Positions 8,922 through 17,540 of a stretch of DNA of 58,358 nucleotides are shown in pieces. This DNA is from a virus, in the IMG/VR virus record IMGVR_UViG_3300034198_019339, positions 1 through 58,358 of that record, one strand, 5' to 3'. The notes beneath the pieces were generated by a model. That model worked only from the letters and a program-made list of their open reading frames with translations, was not told the DNA's origin and did no database searches. The stretch's first letter is position 1. Each line of letters starts with the position of its first letter. The position numbers and the translations under genes are program-made.

Positions 8922-9202
8922 CAAACATGCTTAAAATAATGAATGAACATTACTTTTTAGATTTAGATGAAATCGACAAGTATATTCAAATAGAACAAAC
9001 TCAGCCTACAACAGGTTCAACAGGGGATAATCATATAAGCATTGTTAAATATGAAACCGTAAAATTAATGTTAGAGGTATTAATGGACGAACATGAAGAT
9101 GTCGATGATGCACTTGGAGCTAAAGGAGCAAACCATTTATCAATACCATTTAAAATTGCATTCAATACTTTAGTAAGTAAAAAAATATTAAAATCATTCT
9201 AA
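8918..9202 (+). CDS. Hypothetical protein, 94 aa
   Basis: Not recognised. Acidic in the middle (DEHEDVDDALG), predicted mostly helical, no signal or membrane segment. It overlaps the preceding gene by 4 nt and is followed after 5 nt by a glycosyltransferase, so it is translated within the phoH-to-gp55 transcript. Confidence 0.7.
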   Translation: MTNMLKIMNEHYFLDLDEIDKYIQIEQTQPTTGSTGDNHISIVKYETVKLMLEVLMDEHEDVDDALGAKGANHLSIPFKIAFNTLVSKKILKSF

Positions 9203-9207
9203 AAAAT

Positions 9208-10266
9208 ATGGAACAAAATAGAATAGAAAAATTAGAAAAATCAGTAGAGAGCTTAAAAAATAAAAGTTCTAGAATTTACCTATTTGTACAAGACACAAAA
9301 GGTAATCCTAAAGCGGGCGTTAGATACATGTATCAAATGGGCCTTGCTTTAAAAAATAAAGGATATAACCCTGTTATATTACACGAAAAACCTGATTATA
9401 TTGGTGTTGAAGAATGGTTAGGTCCTGAGTATATGGAAATACCACACAAACCTATTGAAGGTCAAAATTTAGAAATTTCGCCAGATGATTTTTTAATTAT
9501 CCCTGAAATCTTTGGGTTTATTATGGAACAGGTAAAAGATTTACCGTGCGCAAAAATTGTATTGTGTCAAGCGTATGACCATATGATGGAAACATTACAA
9601 CCAGGTTATGGGTGGGCAAATTATGGATTTTTAAAATGTATAACTACTTCAGAATTCCAAAAAGAATATATCTCATCTGTAATGAGAAATGTAACATTTG
9701 ACATTTTACCTCCATACATCTCAAAAAGATTTACGAAGACGGAACAAACTCAAAAACCAATTGTTGCGGTTCACTCAAGAGACCAAAGAAAATCGGTTAA
9801 TTTTATTAAATCATTTTATCTAAAATTCCCACAGTATAGATGGATTACTTTTAGAGATATGAGAGGATTAAGTGAAGAACAATTTGCAAATAGTTTAAAA
9901 GAATGTTTTTTAAGTATTTGGATTGATGAAACTAGCGGATTTGGAACTTTCCCATTGGAATCAATGAAATCTGGCGTACCATGTATTGGAAAAGTCCCTT
10001 CATTATTTCCTCATTGGATGAACGAAGCTAATGGACTTTGGTTAGCAGAAGAAACTAAAATTGCGGATTTTGCGGCAGACTTTATCCAAAATTGGTTAGA
10101 AGATAACATTAAACCTGAGTTATACGAAGAGATGGACAAAACTTCTGACAGTCTATCAACCGAAGAACAATTTGTTGAGAACGTAACTGAAATATTTTCA
10201 AGATACTTTGAAACAAGATTAAACTCATTTGAAGAACAATTAAATAAATTAACACCTGTAGAATAA
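9208..10266 (+). CDS. GT-B glycosyltransferase (family 4-like)
   Basis: 352 residues. The N-terminal domain starts RIYLFVQDTKGNPKAGVRYMYQMGLAL. The C-terminal donor-binding domain holds VAVHSRDQRKS and the diagnostic SGFGTFPLESMKSGVPCIG, equivalent to the E-x7-E/G-x-P nucleotide-sugar motif of GT4 enzymes. A short coiled-coil-like start (about 1-18) precedes the domain. With the next gene it forms a second small glycosyltransferase pair downstream of phoH. The acceptor is unknown. Confidence 0.85.
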   Translation: MEQNRIEKLEKSVESLKNKSSRIYLFVQDTKGNPKAGVRYMYQMGLALKNKGYNPVILHEKPDYIGVEEWLGPEYMEIPHKPIEGQNLEISPDDFLIIPEIFGFIMEQVKDLPCAKIVLCQAYDHMMETLQPGYGWANYGFLKCITTSEFQKEYISSVMRNVTFDILPPYISKRFTKTEQTQKPIVAVHSRDQRKSVNFIKSFYLKFPQYRWITFRDMRGLSEEQFANSLKECFLSIWIDETSGFGTFPLESMKSGVPCIGKVPSLFPHWMNEANGLWLAEETKIADFAADFIQNWLEDNIKPELYEEMDKTSDSLSTEEQFVENVTEIFSRYFETRLNSFEEQLNKLTPVE

Positions 10267-10267
10267 T

Positions 10268-11071
10268 ATGGAAAATAAATTTGACGTTTCGGTAATATTA
10301 CCAATTAAAACAGCGACCGCAAAAGAATTTACTGAATATTTCACTAAATCAATTGCGTCGTTAAAAGAACAAAAAACTAGTATAAATGAATTAATTATCG
10401 TTCATACTGATGAAGAACTTCTTACATCAGTTTTAAATGAATTTGATTTTGGAACATTAAATGTTAAAAAATTAATTTGGACGGAAACTCCGAATTTTTC
10501 TGACCAAGTAAATTATGGAATTAAAAATTCATCGTCAGAATGGGTTTCAATTTTAGAATTTGATGATGAATATTCTAATATTTGGTTTAAAAATGTAAAA
10601 AAATATTCGGAAATATATAAAGATGTTTCAGCATTTATGCCAATTGTCGTTGATGTTGACGATAAGGGAATGTTTGCCGGATTTACGAACGAAGCAACAT
10701 TCGCCTCAAACTTTTCCCAAGAAATGGGTTATTTGAGTAACGAAACTCTTCACAATTTCCAAAATTTCCAAACTTCAGGTATGGCTTTCAAAAAATCTTT
10801 AGTGGATGATTTTGGAGGTATTAAATCAAATCTTAAACTGACATTTGTTTATGAATTTCTACTAAGACTGACATTCAATTCTGTAAAAATGATGACAATC
10901 CCTAAAATTGGGTATAAACACATTAACCTCAGAGAAGGGTCTATCTTTTGGAATCATAAATATGGTACAGACATATTATCCGAAAATGAGGTTAGATTTT
11001 GGATTGATTCTGCAAAGAAAGAATATTTCTTTAAAGATGAGAGACCAATTCATTTCGAACCAACTATTTAA
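10268..11071 (+). CDS. Family 2-like glycosyltransferase
   Basis: 267 residues, starting VSVILPIKTATAKEFTEYFTKSIASLKEQ, with a GT-A acidic site in WVSILEFDDEYSN near 98-103 and an ELLIVHTD-like strand. The C-terminal part (GYKHINLREGSIFWNHKY) is unique. It shares its last base with the first base of the sigma factor gene (ATAATG-type stop/start overlap). Probably works with the GT-B enzyme upstream. Confidence 0.75.
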   Translation: MENKFDVSVILPIKTATAKEFTEYFTKSIASLKEQKTSINELIIVHTDEELLTSVLNEFDFGTLNVKKLIWTETPNFSDQVNYGIKNSSSEWVSILEFDDEYSNIWFKNVKKYSEIYKDVSAFMPIVVDVDDKGMFAGFTNEATFASNFSQEMGYLSNETLHNFQNFQTSGMAFKKSLVDDFGGIKSNLKLTFVYEFLLRLTFNSVKMMTIPKIGYKHINLREGSIFWNHKYGTDILSENEVRFWIDSAKKEYFFKDERPIHFEPTI

Positions 11072-11823
11072 TGCTCGTTAAATCAGGTGTAACTTCAGAT
11101 GCGGGAAATATTGATTCAAGAAAAAGAGGAAGAAAGTCAAAACAAAAAAATTATTTTGATGTACGAGAAGAAAATGCGGTAAGAATGTTTCTTCTAGAAC
11201 CTTCCTGGGAAGAAAGGAATAAGATTTACAATCAATACTTAAGAGACCCTTTAGATAAAATGATATCGTCTATTATTAGACGATATAAACTTTATCGTAA
11301 AGATATGGATTTTGATGAAATCCATACGGATACCCATTCTTTTTTGATGACTAAAATTGAAAAATTTAAACCATCTAAAGAGAAAAAGGCTTATTCATAT
11401 TTTGGTACAATATGTAAAAATTATTTGATGGGACAAATAATTAAAGACCAAAAAGAGATGAATAGGAAAATATCATACGAAGATATTTCTTCTTCAATCG
11501 AAGAAAATATTGAATTTTCATATTCAATGGAAACCGATGATTTTGATGCGGATTCAGTAATTGATAGATTTAAATCTGAACTTAAAGAATTTGTTGAGTC
11601 TCAGAATCTAAACGATAATGAGAAAAAACTTGGTTTTGCTCTTTTAGAATTATTTGATAATTACGAAAACATATTCATGGGGGCTGATAATAATAAGTTT
11701 AATAAAAATGTAATTTTATTGTCACTTAGAGAGATGACGAATTTATCAACCAAAGAAATCAGAAATTCTATGAAAAAATACAAAAAATTATATGGTTCGG
11801 TAATAACATTAATTTTAAAATAA
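11071..11823 (+). CDS. 55: Late-transcription sigma factor, T4 gp55-like
   Basis: 250 residues. Residues about 45-135 resemble sigma region 2: YLRDPLDKMISSIIRRY, MDFDEIHTDTHSFLMTKIEKF and AYSYFGTICKNYLMGQI, the last matching the core-binding helix of T4 gp55 and other small sigma factors. Such proteins bind host core polymerase and open an A/T-rich late promoter with the phage sliding clamp. The C-terminal half is acidic then basic. Its likely target is the TATTTAT motif found upstream of 21 genes here. An alternative is an ordinary ECF-like sigma; the T4 context favours gp55. Confidence 0.75.
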   Translation: MLVKSGVTSDAGNIDSRKRGRKSKQKNYFDVREENAVRMFLLEPSWEERNKIYNQYLRDPLDKMISSIIRRYKLYRKDMDFDEIHTDTHSFLMTKIEKFKPSKEKKAYSYFGTICKNYLMGQIIKDQKEMNRKISYEDISSSIEENIEFSYSMETDDFDADSVIDRFKSELKEFVESQNLNDNEKKLGFALLELFDNYENIFMGADNNKFNKNVILLSLREMTNLSTKEIRNSMKKYKKLYGSVITLILK

Positions 11824-11833
11824 ACAAGATTAG

Positions 11834-11840
11834 TATTTAT
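11834..11840 (+). promoter_or_regulatory. Candidate late promoter TATTTAT (gene 11845)
   Basis: AGTATTTATAGTTATG: motif, 4 nt, ATG; leaderless transcript predicted. Directly after the gp55-like gene. Confidence 0.62.
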
Positions 11841-11844
11841 AGTT

Positions 11845-12213
11845 ATGAGCAGACCAAAGAAAAAAGAAATAAAATTTACTAAAGATTCAATACTAACAGT
11901 ATTACAAGAAGTTTACAACGAAATTGTAGAACAAAGAAATACTGCAATTAGAATTCAAAATAAAATGTTGGCAATGATGAAAGACCCCGAAGATATGCAA
12001 ACAATAGGTCCTGTAATCAAAGAACAACAAAAAATAATTAATGATTGTGTTGAAAAAAAACTATCTCTATCTAAATTACAATCTTCAATTTGGGAGAAGA
12101 CACAAAATGAAAAATCCGATTTTACATTAGATGATTTAGATGATGATTTAATTGATTCGTTAATGAATAAAGATGTTTCAAAAGTTGATGAAACATATAA
12201 AATAAAGAAATAA
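11845..12213 (+). CDS. Hypothetical coiled-coil protein, 122 aa
   Basis: Not recognised. Basic start (MSRPKKKEIKF), a long helical middle (residues about 12-85) and an acidic end (LDDLDDDLIDSLM). TATTTAT ends 4 nt before the ATG. Size and charge pattern would fit a small DNA-packaging or transcription accessory protein (gp16 or gp33 class), but no motif supports either. Confidence 0.65.
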   Translation: MSRPKKKEIKFTKDSILTVLQEVYNEIVEQRNTAIRIQNKMLAMMKDPEDMQTIGPVIKEQQKIINDCVEKKLSLSKLQSSIWEKTQNEKSDFTLDDLDDDLIDSLMNKDVSKVDETYKIKK

Positions 12214-12218
12214 TTTTC

Positions 12219-14114
12219 ATGGCAACTGATTTAAGTCAAAGTTACAATAACGTTGAGCAAAAAATTAAAGCATCTAGAACTTATTTAGAGGTTAAACAAG
12301 ATGCGAATAAAATTCAAAAAAATTTAGGGGATAATTTAGCTCAGGGTAAACAACTTGTAACGACAACAGTTGACCAATTAAAAGACCAACAAAAAAAATT
12401 TCAAAGACAAGTTAAGACTCAACTTGATGAGATGTTGAGTATGGTTCAATTTAATAGTGGCTCCGGTTCAGGAACTATGAGATATATTAAATCAAAGTTT
12501 ATTGAGGCGGCGTTAAGAGTAGAACCAAAAATTTTTGAGATTTTAAATAAGGAAACTATAAAAGCATTAGGTTGTTCTCAACAACAGGCATATAATGCTC
12601 AAACAATCTATATAAAAGTAAAAAGTACGGACTTACAAAGATTGTTAACTACAAGCCCTGAAGAACCATACGCGAGAGTTGCGTATGAAAAACTTCCACC
12701 GGTTACTAATCAAATACCATATAGTATGAATCGAGAGATGTGGGAAAGATTACAAAACTTAAATCAACCTGTTGATTTTTACGGTGCATCAGGACAAAAA
12801 CTTTTTACAATTACTTACGTACAATCTAACGGAGCTATTACAGGCGATTTTTATAAGATAGATTTAGTTGACAGAATTGTCGGACTAAATAAAGTTGCAA
12901 ATTTTATTGTAGATTATTATAGGTCGATAAAAGTTATTGATACAAGTAATTTATTTCAACAACTTATGGACCAAATAACCGGTGCGGTATCATTTGAGGC
13001 CAAAATTGGTTTTGGAGAACTAGACGATAAGAATAAATTTCTTTTATTATTACAAAGAATTTTAGGGTTATGTTTTGATAGTAAAAGAGAAATTGATGTT
13101 AGCGGTAACTCTAAGGTTGCGGAATTAGATGGGGTGGACGATAGTTTTTTTGAGTTTACTGACATGGACCTCAGATATATTGAACAAAAAATTTCTGACA
13201 CTCAAACAGGGGTTGTTGAGTTTGAAGATTGTCAAAATGTAAAGTTACCTGTAAATTCAAAATCAATTTTAGATTCATTAAATAAATTAAATGAAATTAT
13301 TAATGTCGAAGACCAACAGACCTTTGCTGAATCTTTAACGAGTTCTTTAACAGAAGACGAAAAATGGAAAATATTAATTCCAAACTCGGTAGACATTAAT
13401 CTATCAATTGATTTGAGTTTTTTAACTAATTTACCTAAAGCAATAATGATGGCGTTGTTGTCTCCTAAAATAGTATTACCATTATTAATAATGGCAAAGG
13501 CTATTGGTCAATTAGCCGGAGACGCAATTGAATCCTTGATGGATTTTATAAAGGCGTTTAAAAATTATGTATTAAATATAATGTCAAAAATTGGGGCTTT
13601 GTTTGTCCAAGAATTATTTGACATAATTAAAAAAGATATTAGAAATTTAATTCACCAAATCGCAGTTGACTTAGCAAAAGAAAAAGTATTAAAAAAATAT
13701 GCAATGATTTTGAAATTAGTCGAATTACTTTTGATTATTATAAAATTTGTCGATGATTGGAGAAAATGTAAAAGTGTTGTTGATGAAATATTAGCGTTAT
13801 TGAATTTAGCTCTTCCTGATATTGGTGGAGGTATACCCGCACCGCTTTTGGCGTTATCATCAATATTACCGGGGAGTTCTCCGACTAGGTCATTTATTAA
13901 TACTATTGAAGAATTTCAAAAATCAGGATTACCAACAGGACCTATGCCAGATGGAAGTCCTAATTTAATGTTACAGTCCATATTTGGACAAATGAAAGGA
14001 CAGGATAAAGAAGATGCTGAGAATGGAAAAGTACAAGTATTTGTACCTCCATTAACAGTACTTCCGGCCGGAGTGACTTTGCCTTCAGGTAGCGGAACAG
14101 GTAAAAAATCATAA
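12219..14114 (+). CDS. Large structural protein, probably baseplate or tail-associated
   Basis: 631 residues, not assigned to a family. Coiled-coil start (about 1-75), a globular middle, a strongly hydrophobic helical region at about 410-560 (LPKAIMMALLSPKIVLPLLIM, VLKKYAMILKLVELLLIII), then a Pro/Gly-rich tail ending SGTGKKS. It lies between the late sigma module and the gp5-type OB-fold gene, so a hub or wedge role is inferred. Hydrophobic helices in a virion protein could contact or penetrate the host membrane. Confidence 0.6.
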   Translation: MATDLSQSYNNVEQKIKASRTYLEVKQDANKIQKNLGDNLAQGKQLVTTTVDQLKDQQKKFQRQVKTQLDEMLSMVQFNSGSGSGTMRYIKSKFIEAALRVEPKIFEILNKETIKALGCSQQQAYNAQTIYIKVKSTDLQRLLTTSPEEPYARVAYEKLPPVTNQIPYSMNREMWERLQNLNQPVDFYGASGQKLFTITYVQSNGAITGDFYKIDLVDRIVGLNKVANFIVDYYRSIKVIDTSNLFQQLMDQITGAVSFEAKIGFGELDDKNKFLLLLQRILGLCFDSKREIDVSGNSKVAELDGVDDSFFEFTDMDLRYIEQKISDTQTGVVEFEDCQNVKLPVNSKSILDSLNKLNEIINVEDQQTFAESLTSSLTEDEKWKILIPNSVDINLSIDLSFLTNLPKAIMMALLSPKIVLPLLIMAKAIGQLAGDAIESLMDFIKAFKNYVLNIMSKIGALFVQELFDIIKKDIRNLIHQIAVDLAKEKVLKKYAMILKLVELLLIIIKFVDDWRKCKSVVDEILALLNLALPDIGGGIPAPLLALSSILPGSSPTRSFINTIEEFQKSGLPTGPMPDGSPNLMLQSIFGQMKGQDKEDAENGKVQVFVPPLTVLPAGVTLPSGSGTGKKS

Positions 14115-14115
14115 T

Positions 14116-14325
14116 ATGAACGATATTGAGAAAGTAAGAAAAATAATAAATGAGATTTCTGATAGTTCTAATAGTGAACTATTGTTTGCATTGAAATTCT
14201 TAAATGAAGATTATGAACAAACCAAGAAACAAATAATAGATTTAACTAAACGTTTAGATAATTTAGAAATTGTTTATAATAAAATTTTAAAAGAACAAGA
14301 AAAGAGATATAATGTCAATCGTTGA
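14116..14325 (+). CDS. Small coiled-coil protein, 69 aa
   Basis: Charged helical protein with a heptad-like C-terminal half (DLTKRLDNLEIVYNKILKEQEKR). It starts 1 nt after the previous stop and overlaps the next gene by 14 nt. Probably a small baseplate chaperone or linker; this rests on position only. Confidence 0.65.
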   Translation: MNDIEKVRKIINEISDSSNSELLFALKFLNEDYEQTKKQIIDLTKRLDNLEIVYNKILKEQEKRYNVNR

Positions 14326-15868
14326 TTCAAAAAGACATCTTTGGTTTGCACAGGTTGTAGATATTGAAGACCCTTTAATGTTAAATAGAGTTAGGGTTAA
14401 GTTCGATACCTTAAACAATATTGCAATATTAAATGCAATACCAAATAAAGTTAATGGGAAGGAGACAAAATCAGGGGATGATTTATTACCGGAATTTAAA
14501 TGGACAGAAATTGATTCATTTTGTTGTTTACCATTATTACCTATTTTTTTAAACATCACACCAAAAAGCGGAGAAACGGTTAATATTATATTTCCAAATA
14601 ATGAATATAAATTTGATGAACAATATTATATACAAGGAACATTAACTTCTCCTTTATCTTCATATCAAGAAAACTTTAATGCCCAAAGAATGTTTGCGGC
14701 AAAAAATAGGATTGAAAATCCAAAACTATTAAAAAATCCCACAAACAATGAATATTATATAACAAAAACAAAAGGTGTTTTCATTGAACCAAAAGATATG
14801 GGGATTGCTGGTAGAGGTACCGCAGATATTATAGTAAAAGATAGACACGTTTTATTGAGAGCCGGAAAAAGTACTACTCTACCTGACAACCCAAAAAAAG
14901 AAATAAATGTTAATCAAAAAAGAAGTTTTATACAACTCTCAGATTTTTCACAAAGAGAAACTGAAGAATCTCCAATAGAATCAGTTAGGTTACAACAGGA
15001 TATTCAATATGTTAAGAGTTTAGTTGAGTGGCACATAATTAATCCTGAAAATAATTTTAATAAGTTTGATTTTTTTATTTCTTTATATGGAATACCCCCA
15101 AGTAGTGCAACAACAAGTTCCACATTACAAATTGATAGTAATGTTCCTCAGTCAGATAAAAAATTAATTACAAGAATAAATTTTACAAATAAAAGTATTA
15201 CGGAAATAGGGATTGAGGTATCAAAATTTTTAAAACAATGTAATGATGGTGAAATAAATTTCCCACCTAATCCGATTGTTAATTTAGAAAGTGCTGGCCA
15301 AAGTCAATTTCCTTTATTTTTTAGACCTTCACCTGAAACTTACGCATATATTGAATCTCCCTCATCAGGAAAAGAGTATGTTAATGTAACCGCAGCTGCG
15401 TTATCAATTGATTATGGTACTCAAAAAAATGGTGTGGGGTTATTATGGTCTAAAAATAAGACAGGTCAACAATTTACATTAAGAAAAGATGTACTTAAAC
15501 AAAAAAGTATCGATAATAATTCTCCAATTACTTATAATATTCACGGTGGAGATAAAATATTATTATTATCACATGAAAGTAGAATTCCTTCAAAACCGAA
15601 AATTGATTTAAATGATAATACAGTATACGGTATTGAACAAAAATACATTGTTGATAATGTTTTACCCGGTACTGACCCTATGGTTAGAGGAGACGAACTT
15701 ATGAAATTTATGAATACGGTTGTACGATTTTTAATTTCTCACGTACATCCATTTCCTGGTCTACCTCCAGTACCTGTTTCTACCGATGGTACTAATGTCG
15801 CAGACATTCTTTCGCAATTACAAAATGCTTCAGAGACAATTCTAAATCAAAACATCAGAATTAACTAA
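14312..15868 (+). CDS. Baseplate hub protein with gp5/VgrG-type OB fold
   Basis: 518 residues. Residues 1-40 read LWFAQVVDIEDPLMLNRVRVKF, the OB-fold start shared by T4 gp5 and VgrG-like spike proteins, with a second OB strand pattern in SGETVNIIFPNN. The middle (about 250-400) and the C terminus (ISHVHPFPGLPPVP) are not recognised. No lysozyme motif is visible, unlike T4 gp5, so cell-wall digestion would be done by another protein. Expected at the centre of the baseplate. Confidence 0.65.
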   Translation: MSIVDSKRHLWFAQVVDIEDPLMLNRVRVKFDTLNNIAILNAIPNKVNGKETKSGDDLLPEFKWTEIDSFCCLPLLPIFLNITPKSGETVNIIFPNNEYKFDEQYYIQGTLTSPLSSYQENFNAQRMFAAKNRIENPKLLKNPTNNEYYITKTKGVFIEPKDMGIAGRGTADIIVKDRHVLLRAGKSTTLPDNPKKEINVNQKRSFIQLSDFSQRETEESPIESVRLQQDIQYVKSLVEWHIINPENNFNKFDFFISLYGIPPSSATTSSTLQIDSNVPQSDKKLITRINFTNKSITEIGIEVSKFLKQCNDGEINFPPNPIVNLESAGQSQFPLFFRPSPETYAYIESPSSGKEYVNVTAAALSIDYGTQKNGVGLLWSKNKTGQQFTLRKDVLKQKSIDNNSPITYNIHGGDKILLLSHESRIPSKPKIDLNDNTVYGIEQKYIVDNVLPGTDPMVRGDELMKFMNTVVRFLISHVHPFPGLPPVPVSTDGTNVADILSQLQNASETILNQNIRIN

Positions 15869-15875
15869 TTATTGA

Positions 15876-15882
15876 TATTTAT
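15876..15882 (+). promoter_or_regulatory. Candidate late promoter TATTTAT (gene 15898)
   Basis: GATATTTATTATTAAAAAG, 15 nt before the ATG. Confidence 0.62.
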
Positions 15883-15897
15883 TATTAAAAAGTAATA

Positions 15898-17514
15898 ATG
15901 TCAATACACAGGTCTTATTTCAGCAAGAATAATACGATATTTCTTGATTCAAATGTTAACACAGGAAGAAATCCTGTAGTTGACTTATATTTCGGAACAA
16001 ATATAAATGGATTATCTCAAAGTGGATACTCAAGATTTATTTTTGATTTGGACCTTCAACCTTTGTTAGATAAAATTTCAGATGGTACTATAACTACACA
16101 ATGTGTGAACAATATGACACACATATTAACAATGACAAATACAATCAGATTTGATGAAGATTTGTTAAACACTCTTAATTCTGATGAAAGGAAAAGAGCG
16201 AGTTCATTTGATTTAATTTTATTTAGGTTACCTAATATTGTTTGTTCTGCCGATACATCATTAGCTCCTTTACCACCTACTCCAACACCGACACCCGGAG
16301 GAAATCCTTGTGAAACAGTAACTACCACAATAGCGCCTGTAACAACAACTACAACTACATGTTACCCAGGATTACAAGAATGGGATGAAGGCGTGGGGTA
16401 TGATTATAGAAACCCTAAAAAAGGAATAACATTTTTAGATGGTGACGCAAAATACCAACCTCCTTTAATTGATAATAGTTACTCAACTAGACCATCTAAT
16501 TGGTTTCAAAACCAAAATATGGAATATTGGTCTGAGCCAGGAATCTATTCAAATACTAATACTTCCAATGCCGTTAATTTTACTGATTTGGTTATTGTTG
16601 ATATTCAACATTTTGACCACGGTAATGAAGATATAAATTTTGATATGACGAATGAAATCAACGGGATACTAAATGGTTCCATAACAAATGTTACAGGATG
16701 GGGTATTGCGTATAGACCTGAATTTGAGTTAGCAACAGGGCTGACTTCAAATTATAGTGTTTCATTTTTTTCTAGACATACTCAAACTTTCTATGAACCA
16801 TATCTATTAACAAACTATGATGATTTGATACAAGATGATAGAGACTTATTTGTACAGAATATACCTAATAAATTATACTTATTTGCATACGTGGATGGAG
16901 ATTTGGTTAATTTGGATTCAAATCCTATCGTATCAATTTTAGACCCTAATGGAGACCCAATTCCTTCATTAACAGGACTAACAACTTGTCCAAGGACAAA
17001 AGGAATATATGAAGTAGAAATACCATCATTAACAGGATATACGACTCCTTGTCAGTTTAACGATATATGGTCAAATTTAAGCTTAAACGGAGTTCCTTTA
17101 CCGGATGTTGAAAATGAATTTGTGTTACAACCATATAAGAATAGAATAATGGTCGGACCTCAATCAAAAGAACCTTCAATTTTTGGTTTTGATTTTTACG
17201 GTATAAAACAAGATGAGAAAATTTTAAATACAGACGTTAGAAAGGTTGGGGTTGTAATTAAAAAGGCTTATACCACAAAACAACTACTACAAAATGTTGA
17301 TGGATATTATAGAATTTATGTAAGAGAAGGTACAACAGAAGTACAAATACAAGATTGGACCAAACTTAACAGAACACCTAATGAGTATTATTTTATTTTT
17401 GACACTAGAGATAAAATCCCTAACGAATATTTTATAGATATAAGGGTAAATACTAGTGGTGAAAAAGATACCTATAAAAGAACTGTTAAGTTTTTAATAG
17501 TTAACAAAAAATAA
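15898..17514 (+). CDS. Virion structural protein with Thr/Pro linker
   Basis: 538 residues, not recognised. An N-terminal beta-rich domain (about 1-118) is joined by a low-complexity linker (PTPTPTPGG, then TTTIAPVTTTTTT, about 120-155) to a larger beta-rich region. Such linkers are frequent in tail and fibre proteins of Bacteroidota phages. It has its own TATTTAT motif and precedes the fibre gene. Likely an outer baseplate or fibre-attachment protein. Confidence 0.6.
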   Translation: MSIHRSYFSKNNTIFLDSNVNTGRNPVVDLYFGTNINGLSQSGYSRFIFDLDLQPLLDKISDGTITTQCVNNMTHILTMTNTIRFDEDLLNTLNSDERKRASSFDLILFRLPNIVCSADTSLAPLPPTPTPTPGGNPCETVTTTIAPVTTTTTTCYPGLQEWDEGVGYDYRNPKKGITFLDGDAKYQPPLIDNSYSTRPSNWFQNQNMEYWSEPGIYSNTNTSNAVNFTDLVIVDIQHFDHGNEDINFDMTNEINGILNGSITNVTGWGIAYRPEFELATGLTSNYSVSFFSRHTQTFYEPYLLTNYDDLIQDDRDLFVQNIPNKLYLFAYVDGDLVNLDSNPIVSILDPNGDPIPSLTGLTTCPRTKGIYEVEIPSLTGYTTPCQFNDIWSNLSLNGVPLPDVENEFVLQPYKNRIMVGPQSKEPSIFGFDFYGIKQDEKILNTDVRKVGVVIKKAYTTKQLLQNVDGYYRIYVREGTTEVQIQDWTKLNRTPNEYYFIFDTRDKIPNEYFIDIRVNTSGEKDTYKRTVKFLIVNKK

Positions 17515-17517
17515 AAA

Positions 17518-17524
17518 TATTTAT
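17518..17524 (+). promoter_or_regulatory. Candidate late promoter TATTTAT (fibre gene)
   Basis: AATATTTATATATAAAAAA, 16 nt before the ATG of the 1543-aa fibre. Confidence 0.62.
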
Positions 17525-17540
17525 ATATAAAAAATACAAA

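Noticed and set aside
11845-12213. Small terminase gp16 or coactivator gp33
   Set aside because: Size and charge fit loosely, but no diagnostic residues were seen and gp17 is far away on the other strand.
14312-15868. Lysozyme domain in the gp5-like protein
   Set aside because: Only the OB-fold start is supported; no glycosidase E-D-T motif is visible.
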